NCBI RefSeq assembly: GCF_900106665.1
Contig: NZ_FNNA01000001.1
Location: 868,001 to 932,000 of the forward strand
Origin: Paracoccus sanguinis
GTDB lineage: Bacteria; Pseudomonadota; Alphaproteobacteria; Rhodobacterales; Rhodobacteraceae
Direction of reading: 5' to 3'
Length of the DNA stretch: 64,000 bases
Within the stretch, counting starts at the first letter, position 1; every line of letters begins with the position of its first letter. A model generated the notes under the pieces. That model did no database searches. It was not told the DNA's origin and saw only the letters and a list, made by a program, of their open reading frames with translations. This document shows, in pieces, positions 8,199 through 17,463 of this stretch. Made by a program: the position numbers and the translations under genes.

Positions 8199-9340
8199 GC
8201 GGGTAGCGGCTCGGGCATTCGCACGGTCAGCGTAGCCAGCGGCAGCGGCGCCACCAGCGGCTTGCGGTTCTTCACCTGCCGCTCGACCAGCCTGCGGCTC
8301 TGCGCGCCGCGCAGAATGGGCCGCGCCGGGACGGGGGTCGCCGCGCCCTCGTCGAGCAGCCCCGGAAAGATCGCCGCGATCTCGGCCAGCGCCTCGGGCG
8401 GCAGCGCCTGCCGGGCCATCGGCCCGAGATAGAGCGACTCGGCTTCGGCGCCGTTGGCGAAGACGATCTCGTGGGCGTCGAACATCAGGTGCCAGTAGCC
8501 GACGCCCCCCGGCGCCGCGATCCGCTCGACCCCCGGCAGGCCCACCAGGTGGACCGCCGCCACCAGTACCTCGGCCTGCCCCGCCATCCGCCCGGCGATG
8601 GGTGAGCGGACCAGCACCCGGTGCTGGGGTGAGAGCGTCAGCTCGCGCGCCGGCTGCCCCGGCCCCAGCGCCCCCACAGCGATGCGGACCGGCGCCAGCC
8701 GCGGCGCCTGCGCCAGCTCGGCCCCCGACAGCCGCCGCCCGCCCAGCCAGCGCAGCGGCTGGAACCCGTGGTCGCGCGTCAGCACGCGCTCGCCCACCCG
8801 CAGCGCCTCGACCGGGCGCGGGCCGTCGGCCGTCTCGATCAGCGTGCCGGTGGCAAAACACATCGCCGGCGCGACCTTCAGCCGGTTCTCGTTGTCGCCC
8901 GAAAAATACGCGATGGTGAGGTAGGTGCTCTGGTCCATCGTGCCGATCGACAGCCGTTCGATCGTCCCACCGGGGTAATATTTCTCGTTCTCCTTGGCGA
9001 ACTGATCGTATTCGATGGCGAGATAGCGTCGCGTCCTCCCGTCGCTGACCGTCAGCACCTGGTGCGAGCTGTAGAGGTACATGGTCGAGCCGTCCGGCAT
9101 CACCGTGGCAACCGTCGCGGTGATCTCGTGCATCCGGCTGATCGTCCAGGCGGTCCCGTCGAGCATCACCTGGTCGCCCACGAGGACGGTGCCCGCCCGC
9201 GCCGTCTCGACCGTCACCGGCTCGAGGATCGGGCCGAAGCTCAGCGGGGCCGGGTTCGGGCTTCCGGCGTAGCTGTATTCGGCCGCGGGGGCGGGCGGCC
9301 CGGACAACTCGAAGAAATCATAAAGTGTTGCCGTCGCCAC
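8195..9340 (-). CDS. Hint-domain (hedgehog/intein-like) protein
   Basis: 381 residues. An N-terminal beta-rich part of about 160 residues (with VLVGDQVMLDGTAWTISRM) precedes a Hint domain. That domain begins at Cys161 in CFATGTLIETADGPRPVEAL and continues with RVGERVLTRDHGFQPLRWLG and LSPQHRVLV. Hint_2 proteins are numerous in Rhodobacterales. The Cys would drive an N-to-S acyl shift, as in intein and hedgehog autoprocessing, but no protein partner is visible beyond the domain and its role is unknown. No classical signal peptide is seen, and related proteins often leave through type I secretion. The start is GTG with GAGG just upstream. The promoter carries a perfect CtrA-type box and a GANTC site. 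Confidence 0.85.
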   Translation of the reverse strand: MATATLYDFFELSGPPAPAAEYSYAGSPNPAPLSFGPILEPVTVETARAGTVLVGDQVMLDGTAWTISRMHEITATVATVMPDGSTMYLYSSHQVLTVSDGRTRRYLAIEYDQFAKENEKYYPGGTIERLSIGTMDQSTYLTIAYFSGDNENRLKVAPAMCFATGTLIETADGPRPVEALRVGERVLTRDHGFQPLRWLGGRRLSGAELAQAPRLAPVRIAVGALGPGQPARELTLSPQHRVLVRSPIAGRMAGQAEVLVAAVHLVGLPGVERIAAPGGVGYWHLMFDAHEIVFANGAEAESLYLGPMARQALPPEALAEIAAIFPGLLDEGAATPVPARPILRGAQSRRLVERQVKNRKPLVAPLPLATLTVRMPEPLPA

Positions 9341-9386
9341 CTGCCCTCGCCCCTGTCCCCAGCCGCCGCTTGTCGCACGGCGTTGC

Positions 9387-9423
9387 GAATCGGGTAGCCG
9401 GGGATTGGTTAACGAAGGGTTAA
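9387..9423 (-). promoter_or_regulatory. CtrA-type box (TTAA-N7-TTAA) with a GANTC methylation site
   Basis: Positions 9409-9423 read ttaacgaagggttaa, an exact match to the CtrA consensus TTAA-N7-TTAA, 69-83 bp upstream of the Hint start codon. A CcrM target gaatc lies at 9387-9391, roughly where a -10 element would fall if the CtrA box overlaps the -35. A further half site ttaa is at 9440-9443. TTAA is extremely rare in this GC-rich window, so the spacing is unlikely to be chance. CtrA binding itself is inferred. Confidence 0.6.
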
Positions 9424-9546
9424 GATGGTGGGGGCGTGGTTAACTTTTTGCGCGAAACGCCTTGGGCCGTCACAACTTTGCCGCGATGGCGCGTCCGCCC
9501 CGACGCGAACGTCCTTGCCGGCGATCCGCGTAGCCCCCCGACCGCC

Positions 9547-10308
9547 TCACTCCCGCAGCCGCCAGCCGGTGAGAAAGATCCACCGCACCGCCACCAGCAG
9601 CACCGCGATCATCACCACCACCGCGGCGAGCGACAGTCCGACCGGCACATCGGCCATGCCGAAGAACGACCAGCGGAACCCCGAGATGAGGTGCAGCACC
9701 GGGTTGAAGGTGGCGATCCGGTCCCACGGCGACGGCAGCATCGAGGCCGAGTAGAACGCCCCCCCGAGGAACACCAGCGGCGTGATCACCATCATCGGCA
9801 CCAGCTGCAACTGCTCGAAGTTCTTGGCCCAGAGCCCGATGATGAAGCCCAGAAGCGAGAACGCCACCGCGGTCAGCACCAGAAACACCAGCATCCACAC
9901 GGGATGGGCGATGTGGACGCCGACAAAGGCGAAGCTGGTGACCAGGATGATCAGCGCGATCAGCACCGCCTTGGTCGCCGCTGCCCCGACGAAGCCCAGC
10001 GCCACCTCGGCCCAGCCGGTGGGCGCCACGAGATATTCGTAGATCGTCCCCGAGAACTTCGGGAAATAGATGCCGAAACTCGCGTTCGAGACCGACTGCT
10101 GCAGCACCGTCAGCATCATCAGCCCCGGCACGATGAAGGCGCCATAGGCGATCCCCTCGACCGCCTGGATGCGCCCGCCGATGGCCGCGCCGAAGACCAC
10201 GAAATACAGCACCGTCGAAAGCACCGGCGAGGCCAGCGACTGCCAGATGGTGCGGAAGAACCGCGCCATCTCGTGCCGATACATCGCCCGGACGGATTGC
10301 CAGTTCAT
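9547..10308 (-). CDS. ABC-2 type transporter permease
   Basis: 253 residues with six hydrophobic segments, the usual count for ABC-2 permeases of the YadH/NodJ type. [20 protein letters not shown] is the cytosolic N-terminus. The conserved [15 protein letters not shown] and [13 protein letters not shown] lie near the C-terminus. Its ATG overlaps the stop of the upstream ATPase gene (ATGA), so the two form one transporter and are made together. The exported substrate is unknown. Close YadGH-type pairs are annotated as exporters of lipids, drugs or polysaccharides. No substrate-binding protein is nearby, which fits export rather than import. Confidence 0.92.
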   Translation of the reverse strand: MNWQSVRAMYRHEMARFFRTIWQSLASPVLSTVLYFVVFGAAIGGRIQAVEGIAYGAFIVPGLMMLTVLQQSVSNASFGIYFPKFSGTIYEYLVAPTGWAEVALGFVGAAATKAVLIALIILVTSFAFVGVHIAHPVWMLVFLVLTAVAFSLLGFIIGLWAKNFEQLQLVPMMVITPLVFLGGAFYSASMLPSPWDRIATFNPVLHLISGFRWSFFGMADVPVGLSLAAVVVMIAVLLVAVRWIFLTGWRLRE

Positions 10309-11393
10309 GCCGTGCCCCGCCCTGCATCCCGCGCCACGGCCGCATCCCCGGCCTCTGCGCCCGCAGCCTCGCCCAGCGCGTCCGTCACCGGCGGCGCGGC
10401 CGGCGCCGGACCCTCGTCCGCCGCCCCGGACCCGAGGCGCCCCGCGGTACCCCCCGCGGCGCCGCCATGCTCGAGCAGCGCCATGAAAACCTCCTCCAGC
10501 GAGGATTGCGTCGTCGCCACGTCCCGCACCGCGATCCCGCGCTCGTTCAGCGCCGCGAGCAGCGCCCCGATCCCGGTCCGCGCCGCCCGCGCGTCATAGT
10601 CATAGTCGAGCCGCAGCCCGCCCGGCGCCAGCGTCAGCCCCGCCGCGATCTCGGGCGGCAGGCCCTCGGGCAGCGCCGCGAGCGGCCGGTCCAGCTCGAC
10701 CGTCAGGCGCTTCCGCCCGAACTCGCCCATCAGCTCGGCCTTGGGACGCACCAGCAAGAGCCGCCCCTTGTCGATCACCCCGATGCGGTCGGCCATGTCC
10801 TCGGCCTCTTCGAGGTAATGCGTGGTCAGGATGATCGTCACGCCCTGCGCGCGCAGGTCGCGCACCACCTGCCACATCTCGCGGCGCAGATGCACGTCCA
10901 CCCCGGCGGTGGGTTCGTCGAGAAACAGCACCCGCGGCCGGTGCGACAGGGCCTTGGCGATCAGCACCCGCCGCTTCATCCCGCCCGAGAGCTCGCGGGT
11001 CTTCGCGCCCCGCTTCTCCCACAGCGCGAGGCTGCGCAGGAGCTGTTCCAGATAGGCCTCGTCCGGCCCCTCGCCGTAAAGCCCGCGGGTGAAGCGCACG
11101 CTGTCGATCACCGTCTCGAAGGGCTCGAGCGCGATTTCCTGCGGGACCAGCCCGATCAGCCGCCGCGCCGCGCGCCAGTCGGTGCGGATGTCGTGGCCCC
11201 CGACCCGGACGGTGCCGCCGGTCGGCACCACCAGCCCGCAGATGATCGAGATCAGCGTCGTCTTGCCGGCCCCGTTCGGCCCCAGCAGCGCCAGGATCTC
11301 GCCCGGCTCGATTGCCAGCGACACCTCGTCCAGCGCCACCGTGCCGCTGCCATACCGCTTGGAGAGGCGGTCCACCTCGATGATCGGGGGCAT
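10305..11393 (-). CDS. ABC transporter ATP-binding protein (YadG-type)
   Basis: 362 residues. Walker A is [12 protein letters not shown], the Q-loop [10 protein letters not shown], signature [15 protein letters not shown], Walker [14 protein letters not shown] and the H-loop [12 protein letters not shown]. After about residue 300 comes [18 protein letters not shown], the regulatory tail of ABC-2 ATPases. The last ~55 residues are an Ala/Gly/Pro-rich extension that such ATPases usually lack. The start ATG follows GGAG. It drives the permease immediately downstream, and an AraC regulator sits immediately upstream on the same strand with only 29 bp between them, so co-transcription is possible. 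Confidence 0.93.
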   Translation of the reverse strand: MPPIIEVDRLSKRYGSGTVALDEVSLAIEPGEILALLGPNGAGKTTLISIICGLVVPTGGTVRVGGHDIRTDWRAARRLIGLVPQEIALEPFETVIDSVRFTRGLYGEGPDEAYLEQLLRSLALWEKRGAKTRELSGGMKRRVLIAKALSHRPRVLFLDEPTAGVDVHLRREMWQVVRDLRAQGVTIILTTHYLEEAEDMADRIGVIDKGRLLLVRPKAELMGEFGRKRLTVELDRPLAALPEGLPPEIAAGLTLAPGGLRLDYDYDARAARTGIGALLAALNERGIAVRDVATTQSSLEEVFMALLEHGGAAGGTAGRLGSGAADEGPAPAAPPVTDALGEAAGAEAGDAAVARDAGRGTA

Positions 11394-11422
11394 GGAGGCT
11401 CCTTGTCTGGATCGGGCCAGAG

Positions 11423-12292
11423 CTAGGGGTGGTGGGGCGGGTTGTCCAGACCCGGCCCGGACTGCGCCGGGTTGTGGCCGAACCGGGCCCGATAGGCGCG
11501 CGCAAAATGCCCGCGCGAGCGCAGCCCCGCAGCAGCGGCGGCGGCGCCGGAGCGGCCGGTCTCGGACAGGACGCGATGCGCGCGCTCCAGCCGGGCGCTG
11601 CGCAGAAGCGCCCGGAACGAGGTCTTTTCGGCGGCCAGCCGGCGCCGCAGGGTGGCGTTGCCAAGGCCCAGCGCCGCGGCTGCCTGATCCACGGTCCAGT
11701 CCCGCGCCGGATCGGCCGCCAGCAGCCGGGCGAGCCGCTGGCCCGCCCGCGCCCGCAGCAGCCACCCCCCGACCGGGTCGTCGAGCACCAGCGCGGCCAG
11801 CTCGTCCAGCCGCGCCTGCCGGACCGTGGGGCGCGAGGGCGCGTCGGCGATCGCCTGTGCGGCGTGCCACAGCGCCGCCTCGAGCGCGCCGGTCATCGTC
11901 AGCGCCAGCCCGGGTCCCGCGCGGCGCGCCGAGACGGGCAGCGCCGCGGCCCCCAGCTCGATGATGAGCGCCCGATACCAGCCGCGCTGCGGATCGGGGA
12001 TGTTGACGGCGGTCAGTGGCGTGTCGGCCGGCACGATGAAGGCGTCGCCGGGCCGGCAGACCGCCGCCTCGTCCGCGCCCAGCCACAGCTCCTTGCGGCC
12101 CTCGAGCACAATCCCGACCGCGGGCTGCTCGGCCAGGACATCCGCGATCCGCTCGCGGCTGAGCGCGCAATAGGTGAAGAGACCCGGCCCCGCACCGACC
12201 TTGCCGGTGCCGGGCACGGGTCCGGCCGCAGGCGGCGGGACCATCGCCCGCAGGCGGTTGATGAGCGTGAGCTGGGGATCGGCAATCGTCAT
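11423..12292 (-). CDS. AraC family transcriptional regulator
   Basis: 289 residues. The N-terminal half resembles the AraC_N / cupin sensor domain (YCALSRERIADVLAEQPAVG, then GRKELWLGADEAAVCRPGDA). The C-terminal hundred residues hold two helix-turn-helix units (DWTVDQAAAALGLGNATLRR and GAAAAAAGLRSRGHFARAYR) and end FGHNPAQ, an altered form of the usual FGxSPxxYR signature. It faces the beta-propeller gene across 144 bp and precedes the ABC exporter genes, so either could be its target. The inducer is unknown. Confidence 0.88.
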   Translation of the reverse strand: MTIADPQLTLINRLRAMVPPPAAGPVPGTGKVGAGPGLFTYCALSRERIADVLAEQPAVGIVLEGRKELWLGADEAAVCRPGDAFIVPADTPLTAVNIPDPQRGWYRALIIELGAAALPVSARRAGPGLALTMTGALEAALWHAAQAIADAPSRPTVRQARLDELAALVLDDPVGGWLLRARAGQRLARLLAADPARDWTVDQAAAALGLGNATLRRRLAAEKTSFRALLRSARLERAHRVLSETGRSGAAAAAAGLRSRGHFARAYRARFGHNPAQSGPGLDNPPHHP

Positions 12293-12436
12293 GCGGCCCA
12301 GAGTGCCACCCCGCGCGCCCGCGCGCAGCACCCGATCGAGCGTTTCGGGACCAGAGTCGCGCTGGCCGGGACCACGCGCCGCTGCCCGGCCCGCTAGACC
12401 CGGACCCAGAGCCGGATCATCCGGAAAGGACATCCG

Positions 12437-13300
12437 ATGCGCTTCACCCTCGCCGCCGCCGCGCCCGTGACCGCGCTCGTGGCTGCGCTCGTGGCCGCAG
12501 GCCCCGCCGCGGCCGACGCCCCCGCCCTCGCCCATCCCGAAAGCGTCTTGATGGCGGGCGAGCAGGGCTTTGTCTCGAACCTCGGGCAGGCTCTCGACAC
12601 CTCGACCCGGGACAGGGACGGCTTCATCGCCCGGATCGGTCCGCAGGGCGAGGTGCTGGACGGCCCCGCCATCCCGCAGCCCGGCACCCCGCTCGATTCG
12701 CCCAAGGGTCTGGCGCTGCTGGGCGGGCGGCTCTACGTCGCCGACATCGACCGCATCGTGGCCTTCGATCCCACGACCGGCCGTCAGCTGGCCGAATACC
12801 GCCCCGAGGGCGCGCGGTCGCTCAACGACCTCGCCCCGGCCGGCGAGCGTCTGCTGGTCACGGACTTCGAGGCCGGGCGCGTGCTCTCGCTCGACCCCGG
12901 GAGCGGCCGGTTCGACGTGATCGCCAGCGGGATCGGCGGCGCGAACGGCGTCGTGGCTGACGGCGACCGCGCCTATGTCGTGGCCACCGGCGCGCAGCTG
13001 GAAGGCGGCGGCATCACCCGCATCGACCTGACCAGCGGCGCCACGGCGCCGGTGGGCGACATCCACGGGCGGTTCGACGGCGTGGTGCTGGCCGCGGACG
13101 GGGCGCTGATCGTCAGCGACTGGGTGGCGATGGGGACCCCGACGCCCGGCCGCATCCTGCGGGTCGATCCCGCAACCGGCGCGGCTGAGCCGGTCGCCGC
13201 CCCGGCGATGCAAGGCCCGGCCGATCTCGCCCGCAGCGGAGACAGCCTGCTGGTCCCGGTGATGCCGGAACACCGCGTGGAGGTGCTGCCCGCGCCCTAG
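12437..13300 (+). CDS. secreted SMP-30/NHL-like beta-propeller protein
   Basis: 287 residues with a signal peptide ending at AAGPAAADA. The mature part is built of repeated propeller blades such as SPKGLALLGGRLYVADIDRI, LNDLAPAGERLLVTDF and GANGVVADGDRAYVV, as in SMP-30/gluconolactonase-like periplasmic proteins. Conserved acidic residues in each blade could bind a divalent metal. No catalytic assignment is possible. A ribosome site GGAAAGG precedes the ATG. It is divergent from the AraC regulator, and its stop overlaps the convergent plsC stop region by four bases. Confidence 0.7.
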   Translation: MRFTLAAAAPVTALVAALVAAGPAAADAPALAHPESVLMAGEQGFVSNLGQALDTSTRDRDGFIARIGPQGEVLDGPAIPQPGTPLDSPKGLALLGGRLYVADIDRIVAFDPTTGRQLAEYRPEGARSLNDLAPAGERLLVTDFEAGRVLSLDPGSGRFDVIASGIGGANGVVADGDRAYVVATGAQLEGGGITRIDLTSGATAPVGDIHGRFDGVVLAADGALIVSDWVAMGTPTPGRILRVDPATGAAEPVAAPAMQGPADLARSGDSLLVPVMPEHRVEVLPAP

Positions 13301-14136
13301 GCCCGGGGCGCGTCCGCGCCCGGCAGCGCCAGCCCGGCCATCGCCATCAGCGCGTCCGACCGGCCCTCGATCAGCGCCTCGAGCCGGGCCACGGTCTCGG
13401 GCGGGTCGGCCTCGGGCGGGACCGGCGGCAGGAACTCGATCACCGACCGGCCGGGGCGGATGCGCAGCCCCTCGCGCGGCCAGAACATTCCGCAGTTCAC
13501 CGCCACCGGGTGCACGTTCAGCCCGGTCGCGGCCTGGACCGTCCCGACCCCGTGCTTGTAGCGCCGCCGCTCGCCCGGCCGGGTCCGGGTGCCCTCGGGA
13601 TAGATGATGAGCTGGCCGAGGCCCTCGGGCCCGGCCATGCGCTCGGCGATCTCGCCGGTGATCTGGCGCATCGCCTCGCCGCCGCGGGCGCGGTCGATGG
13701 GGATGCAGCCGGCGCGGCGGGCGTAGTAGCCCATGACCGGCACCCGCATCACCTCGCGCTTCATGATGAAGCCGCACTGCGGCACGGCGTGCGAGATCGC
13801 GAGGATGTCGAGGAAGCTCTGGTGCTTGGCCGCGATGATGGCGTCGGTGGTGGGGGGCGTGCCGCGGAGTTCCACCGAGACGCCGAGGATGGTGCGCGCC
13901 GCGGCCAGCAGCCGCCCGGTCCAGACCACGGGCAGCACATGGGCGTTGCGCGGGTCGCGCATCACCTTGGGCAGCCACCACAGCCCCATGACCAGCGTGA
14001 CCCCGGCGATCCAGAGGTAATAGACCGTCGTCCGCACCCGCCACAGCGCCGGCAGCGGGCCGGGGCGATAGGCGGCGGGATCGGCCGCCGGGCCGTGGTC
14101 CAGCGCCCAGCCGGGGATCTCGACCCGCCGGGCCAT
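13297..14136 (-). CDS. plsC: 1-acyl-sn-glycerol-3-phosphate acyltransferase (PlsC family)
   Basis: 279 residues. It transfers an acyl chain to lysophosphatidic acid, making phosphatidic acid at the inner membrane. The HX4D catalytic motif is KHQSFLD, followed by FIMKREVMRVPVMGYYARRA, the substrate motif IIYPEGTRTRPGE and VHPVAVNCGMFWP. One N-terminal membrane segment is present (YYLWIAGVTLVMGLWWLP). The ATG overlaps the ftsX stop by one base (TGATG), so it is the last gene of an ftsE-ftsX-plsC operon, an arrangement I know from Rhodobacterales. A role in lysolipid recycling is also possible. Confidence 0.92.
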   Translation of the reverse strand: MARRVEIPGWALDHGPAADPAAYRPGPLPALWRVRTTVYYLWIAGVTLVMGLWWLPKVMRDPRNAHVLPVVWTGRLLAAARTILGVSVELRGTPPTTDAIIAAKHQSFLDILAISHAVPQCGFIMKREVMRVPVMGYYARRAGCIPIDRARGGEAMRQITGEIAERMAGPEGLGQLIIYPEGTRTRPGERRRYKHGVGTVQAATGLNVHPVAVNCGMFWPREGLRIRPGRSVIEFLPPVPPEADPPETVARLEALIEGRSDALMAMAGLALPGADAPRA

Positions 14137-15155
14137 CAGCGCACCGCCCGCAGCATCCGCAGCGCCGCGGCACGGGTGGCGACGAAGCCCACCAGCACCC
14201 CCACCACGGGGATCAGCAGCGGCGCAAGCCAGCCCCAGCCGGTGAAGCCGAGCCCGGTCAGGAACCCGCCCGCCGCGTTCATGTCGGGCAGCGCCCAGAC
14301 CGCGAGCATCCCGATCAGCGTGCCGCCCGCCGAGCCCAGCGCCACCCGGCGGGTGAGCCGGCGCACGAAGGCCTGCGCGATGGTCAGGTCGCGCGCCCCG
14401 ATCAGCCGCATGACCCGGATCACCTGCCCGTTCGCCGCCAGCGACGCCTGCGCGGCGAGCGTCACGATCGCCGCCCCTGCGGCCCCGATCAGCGCCAGCG
14501 ACAGCCAGCCGAGCGTCCTGAGCCGCGAGGCCGCCGCCACCAGCGGCCGCCGCCACTGGGTGTGGTCGTCCAGCACCGCGCCCGGCGCCTCGCCCTCGAG
14601 CCTCAGGCGCAGGGCGGCCGCGTCGAAATCGTCGTCGGTGTGGACCTCGATCAGCCGCGGCACCGGCAGGGCGTCCACCGGCACGTCGGGGCCGAACCAC
14701 GGCTCGAGCAGAGCCTCGACCTCGTCGGGCGGCAAGAGCCGGCGCTCGGCCACGCCCGGCGTGGTCTCGAGCGCGGCCATCACCGCCGCGGTCTCGGCCT
14801 CGATCGCCTCGGGCGGGGCCGAGACGCGCACCGTCACGGTCTGCGCCAGCCCCTCGGCCCAGCGGTCGGCGAGCCGCCCGGTGGCCAGCGCCAGCGCCAG
14901 CGCGAACACCGCGAGGAACGCCATCACGCCCGCCGCGAACACCGTCAGCCGGGCGTTCATGCCGGTCGGCGGCACGATCCGGTCAGCGAGCCCCGCCTGC
15001 CGTCCGATCAGCCCCCGCCACAGCGTCGCCATGTCCAGCGCCTTGAGGTCGGCCCGCGCCGCCGTGCCGCCGCGCCGCGCGAGGTCGCGCATCCGCGCAC
15101 CCGCGTCGCGCAGCTTCGCGCGGTTGTCGCCACGGCTGTCCCCCGGGCCGCTCAC
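14136..15155 (-). CDS. ftsX: cell division protein FtsX
   Basis: FtsX is the membrane partner of FtsE. The complex couples ATP use at the divisome to activation of periplasmic amidases (family knowledge). The 339-residue product has a basic cytosolic N-terminus, a first membrane helix (FAAGVMAFLAVFALALALA), a periplasmic domain containing TVTVRVSAPPEAI, and three further helices near the C-terminus, the FtsX topology. The start is GTG at 15155, overlapping the ftsE TGA as GTGA. Confidence 0.9.
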   Translation of the reverse strand: MSGPGDSRGDNRAKLRDAGARMRDLARRGGTAARADLKALDMATLWRGLIGRQAGLADRIVPPTGMNARLTVFAAGVMAFLAVFALALALATGRLADRWAEGLAQTVTVRVSAPPEAIEAETAAVMAALETTPGVAERRLLPPDEVEALLEPWFGPDVPVDALPVPRLIEVHTDDDFDAAALRLRLEGEAPGAVLDDHTQWRRPLVAAASRLRTLGWLSLALIGAAGAAIVTLAAQASLAANGQVIRVMRLIGARDLTIAQAFVRRLTRRVALGSAGGTLIGMLAVWALPDMNAAGGFLTGLGFTGWGWLAPLLIPVVGVLVGFVATRAAALRMLRAVR

Positions 15156-15826
15156 AGCTCGGCCCCCGCGGTCTGCAACCGCCCGCCCGCGATCCTGAGC
15201 ACCCGCGCCGAGACCATCTGCTTGGCCGCGCGGATCAGGTTCAGGTCGTGGGTGGCGATCAGCACCGTCTTGCCCGAGCGGTTCAGCTCGACCAGCAACT
15301 GCAGCAGGCGCAAGGACATCTCCCAGTCGAGGTTTCCGGTCGGCTCGTCGGCCAGGATCACGTCCGGCGACAGGATCACCGCGCGCGCCAGCGCCGCCCG
15401 CTGCCGCTCGCCCCCCGACAGCGACGGCGGCATGGCCCGCGCCTGCCCGGTCATCTGCACCCAGGCGAGGAGGTCGCGGATCGCCTGCATGTCGATGGGC
15501 TGGCCCGCGACCATCATCGGCAGGGCGATGTTCTCGGCCACCGGCAGGTGGTCGAGGAACTGGGTGTCCTGATGCACCACCCCGATCCGCCGCCGCACCC
15601 CGGCGATGGCGTCGCGGCCCAAGGTCGCGGCATCCTCGCCGAACAGCGTCATCTGCCCGGCCGAGGGCAGCAGGTCGGCGATGCAGAGCCGCAGGAAGGT
15701 GGTCTTGCCCGCCCCCGACGGCCCGGTGAGGAAGTGGAACGAGCCGCGCGGCAGGCTGAGGGTGAGGCCCTTGAAGAGCGCCCCACCCCGTGGGTAGGCG
15801 AAGGCCACATCCCGCATCTCGATCAC
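15152..15826 (-). CDS. ftsE: cell division ATP-binding protein FtsE
   Basis: 224 residues, the usual size. Walker A is TGPSGAGKTTFL, the Q-loop region GVVHQDTQFLDHLPVAENIA, signature LSGGERQRAALARAV, Walker B VILADEPTGNLD and the H-loop IATHDLNLI. It binds FtsX and recruits it to the divisome. The start is GTG at 15826 because a strong AAGGAGG lies six bases upstream. The internal ATG four codons later would be too far from it. First gene of the ftsE-ftsX-plsC operon, divergent from the zinc-ribbon gene. Confidence 0.95.
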   Translation of the reverse strand: MIEMRDVAFAYPRGGALFKGLTLSLPRGSFHFLTGPSGAGKTTFLRLCIADLLPSAGQMTLFGEDAATLGRDAIAGVRRRIGVVHQDTQFLDHLPVAENIALPMMVAGQPIDMQAIRDLLAWVQMTGQARAMPPSLSGGERQRAALARAVILSPDVILADEPTGNLDWEMSLRLLQLLVELNRSGKTVLIATHDLNLIRAAKQMVSARVLRIAGGRLQTAGAEL

Positions 15827-16004
15827 GACAACCCTCCTTGTCCCCGCCCCCGGTCCCGCCCCTCGGGTGCCCTGCGGGCGCGCTTGGCGGTCGGACGGGG
15901 TCTTGATAGACGGGAGCGTGATAGAACGTCCGGGCGGCGATGGAAACACGGTGCCGCACGGCACCGGGCCGCGACCGGGCCGGGTAGAGGAACGGAGGGC
16001 TTCC

Positions 16005-16934
16005 ATGCGGCTGGTCTGCCCGCGCTGCGGCGCGCAGTACGAGATCGACGCCGAGGCGATCCCCGCCCGCGGCCGCGACGTCGAGTGTTCCGCCTGCGAG
16101 CACGTCTGGCGCGCCTATCCGGCCGGGTTCGACCCCGCCGCCCGCCCGGCGCTCAGCCGGCCGCTGGACGAATCGGTGATCGAGATCCTGCGCGGCGAGG
16201 CCGCCCGCGAGCTCGAGGCCCGCGCCGCCGAGCGCGAGGCCGAACGCGCCACCGCCCGCACCGCCGCGGCTCTCGCCCGCCGCGCGACCTCCGACACGAC
16301 CCTGCCGGGCGACGCGCCGGAGACGCCGGCGGAAGATCTGGTGGTCGGGCCGTCGCGCGACGCCGATCCGGCGGGCGCGAGCGCTGCGCCGGAGGGGAGC
16401 GAACCCGCGCCGCTCTCTGCTGCGCCGTCCACGCTGCCCTCTGCACCGCCGCCGGCCGCGCGCTCGTCTGCGCCGCCTGCCGCACCGTCTCTCGATGCGC
16501 CGCCCGCCGCCGCCGCCACGGACGCCGACCTGACCCTCAGCCCTGACCCCCGCAGCCCCGACTCGCGCGGGGCGGCCCCCTCGGACCCGCCCCCCCGCGC
16601 TGCCGACGCACTCGCCTCGCACACCGCCCGCACGTCCGCCCCGCCGCCCGCCCCGGCCCCCCGGCCCCTCCCGGCCACGCCGCCGGCGACCCGGCGCCCG
16701 GCCCCCGCCGTTACCCGCGCAGCCCGGGCCCGGCGGCGGCACGACGCGGGCTATCACCTCGCGGTGATGGTGGCGCTGGTGGCGGTGACGCTCTACGCGC
16801 TGGCGCCGCGGATGGCGGATCAGGGGGCACTCGGAACCACGCTGATGAGCTGGCGGGCGCAGGTCGACGAGGGCCGCATCTGGCTCGACACCCAAGCCGA
16901 CGCACTGGTGGCGCGGGTGCGCGGGGCGCTCTGA
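16005..16934 (+). CDS. zinc-ribbon (MJ0042-type) single-pass membrane protein
   Basis: 309 residues. The N-terminus MRLVCPRCGAQYEIDAEAIP and VECSACEHVW give two CxxC knuckles of an MJ0042-type zinc ribbon. A charged helix rich in Glu, Arg and Ala (about 60-90) and a long Pro/Ala/Ser-rich stretch (about 100-235) follow. A membrane helix (YHLAVMVALVAVTLYALAP) comes next, and a short C-terminal domain with WLDTQADALVARVRGAL. Proteins of this build beside ftsEX are common in Rhodobacterales, but their role is unknown. The ATG was preferred to longer frames because GGAGG lies at correct spacing. Confidence 0.85.
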   Translation: MRLVCPRCGAQYEIDAEAIPARGRDVECSACEHVWRAYPAGFDPAARPALSRPLDESVIEILRGEAARELEARAAEREAERATARTAAALARRATSDTTLPGDAPETPAEDLVVGPSRDADPAGASAAPEGSEPAPLSAAPSTLPSAPPPAARSSAPPAAPSLDAPPAAAATDADLTLSPDPRSPDSRGAAPSDPPPRAADALASHTARTSAPPPAPAPRPLPATPPATRRPAPAVTRAARARRRHDAGYHLAVMVALVAVTLYALAPRMADQGALGTTLMSWRAQVDEGRIWLDTQADALVARVRGAL

Positions 16935-17265
16935 GGCCAGCGGCTTAGGTGTGCCATCAGGTCGGGTATGGGCCCCGGACGTCCAGCACAACCGAGGGCG
17001 CACGGCACGACCTGAGGCCCGCACATCCCGGGCCGTTCACCGCAGGGCGCCCGCGCCTCGGTCCTCCCTGCGCACCCATCGGCGCTCCCGCGCCCGGGGC
17101 CAGTCATCCGTGCCCCCGGCGCCTCGGCGGGTAGCGAGTTCTGCGGTAGTCAAGGACGGACACGATGCGCTCAGCTCGCTCGGCGCACAGCGATCATCCC
17201 GGCGTCCCTCTGCTGCACCCAACCGCACCAGACCACCGGTCCTCGGCGGCAAACCCGCCCCCTTC
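16935..17265. other. noncoding gap downstream of the zinc-ribbon gene
   Basis: About 330 bp between the zinc-ribbon gene and the decayed duplicate described next. Translations in all frames are low-complexity with no motif, signal or ribosome site. No RNA gene or clear terminator was recognised. Confidence 0.4.
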
Positions 17266-17462
17266 ACCTCGGCCCGAGCAACCGCCAGAGAATCCCGCTC
17301 AACCCGCAGCCGGACCGGCTCGCCCGCGCGGTGAATGATCTCGGCCTGCAACTCGCGCACCCGGCTCGCCCGCTGCTCCGCCTCGCCGGTGGCCAGGTCG
17401 ATTCGAGAGAGTCGCCGCCCAGCGGATCGCGGCCGGGCCGACCCCTCAGCGTCGCTCGCCCT
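17266..17462 (-). pseudogene. decayed tandem duplicate of the 3' end of the TIGR02302 gene
   Basis: Read on the minus strand, this stretch repeats the C-terminal coding region and stop region of the adjacent gene. GRPGRDPLGGDS matches DRPGRDPLGRDRS. After a change of frame, RVRELQAEIIHRAGEPVRLR matches RARELQDEIRRRAGEPARPR (about two thirds identical), then VERDSL matches AERDYL. At DNA level gagcaaccgcc followed by aatcccgctc occurs in both copies in the same order, and both copies have a tca (stop complement) just before it. Frameshifts and the absence of a start show it is not a gene. It lies directly downstream of the intact copy's stop. Confidence 0.75.
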
Positions 17463-17463
17463 T

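Noticed and set aside
13510..15198. 562-codon plus-strand frame over plsC and ftsX
   Set aside because: It is the antisense of two clear genes and has no recognisable domain.
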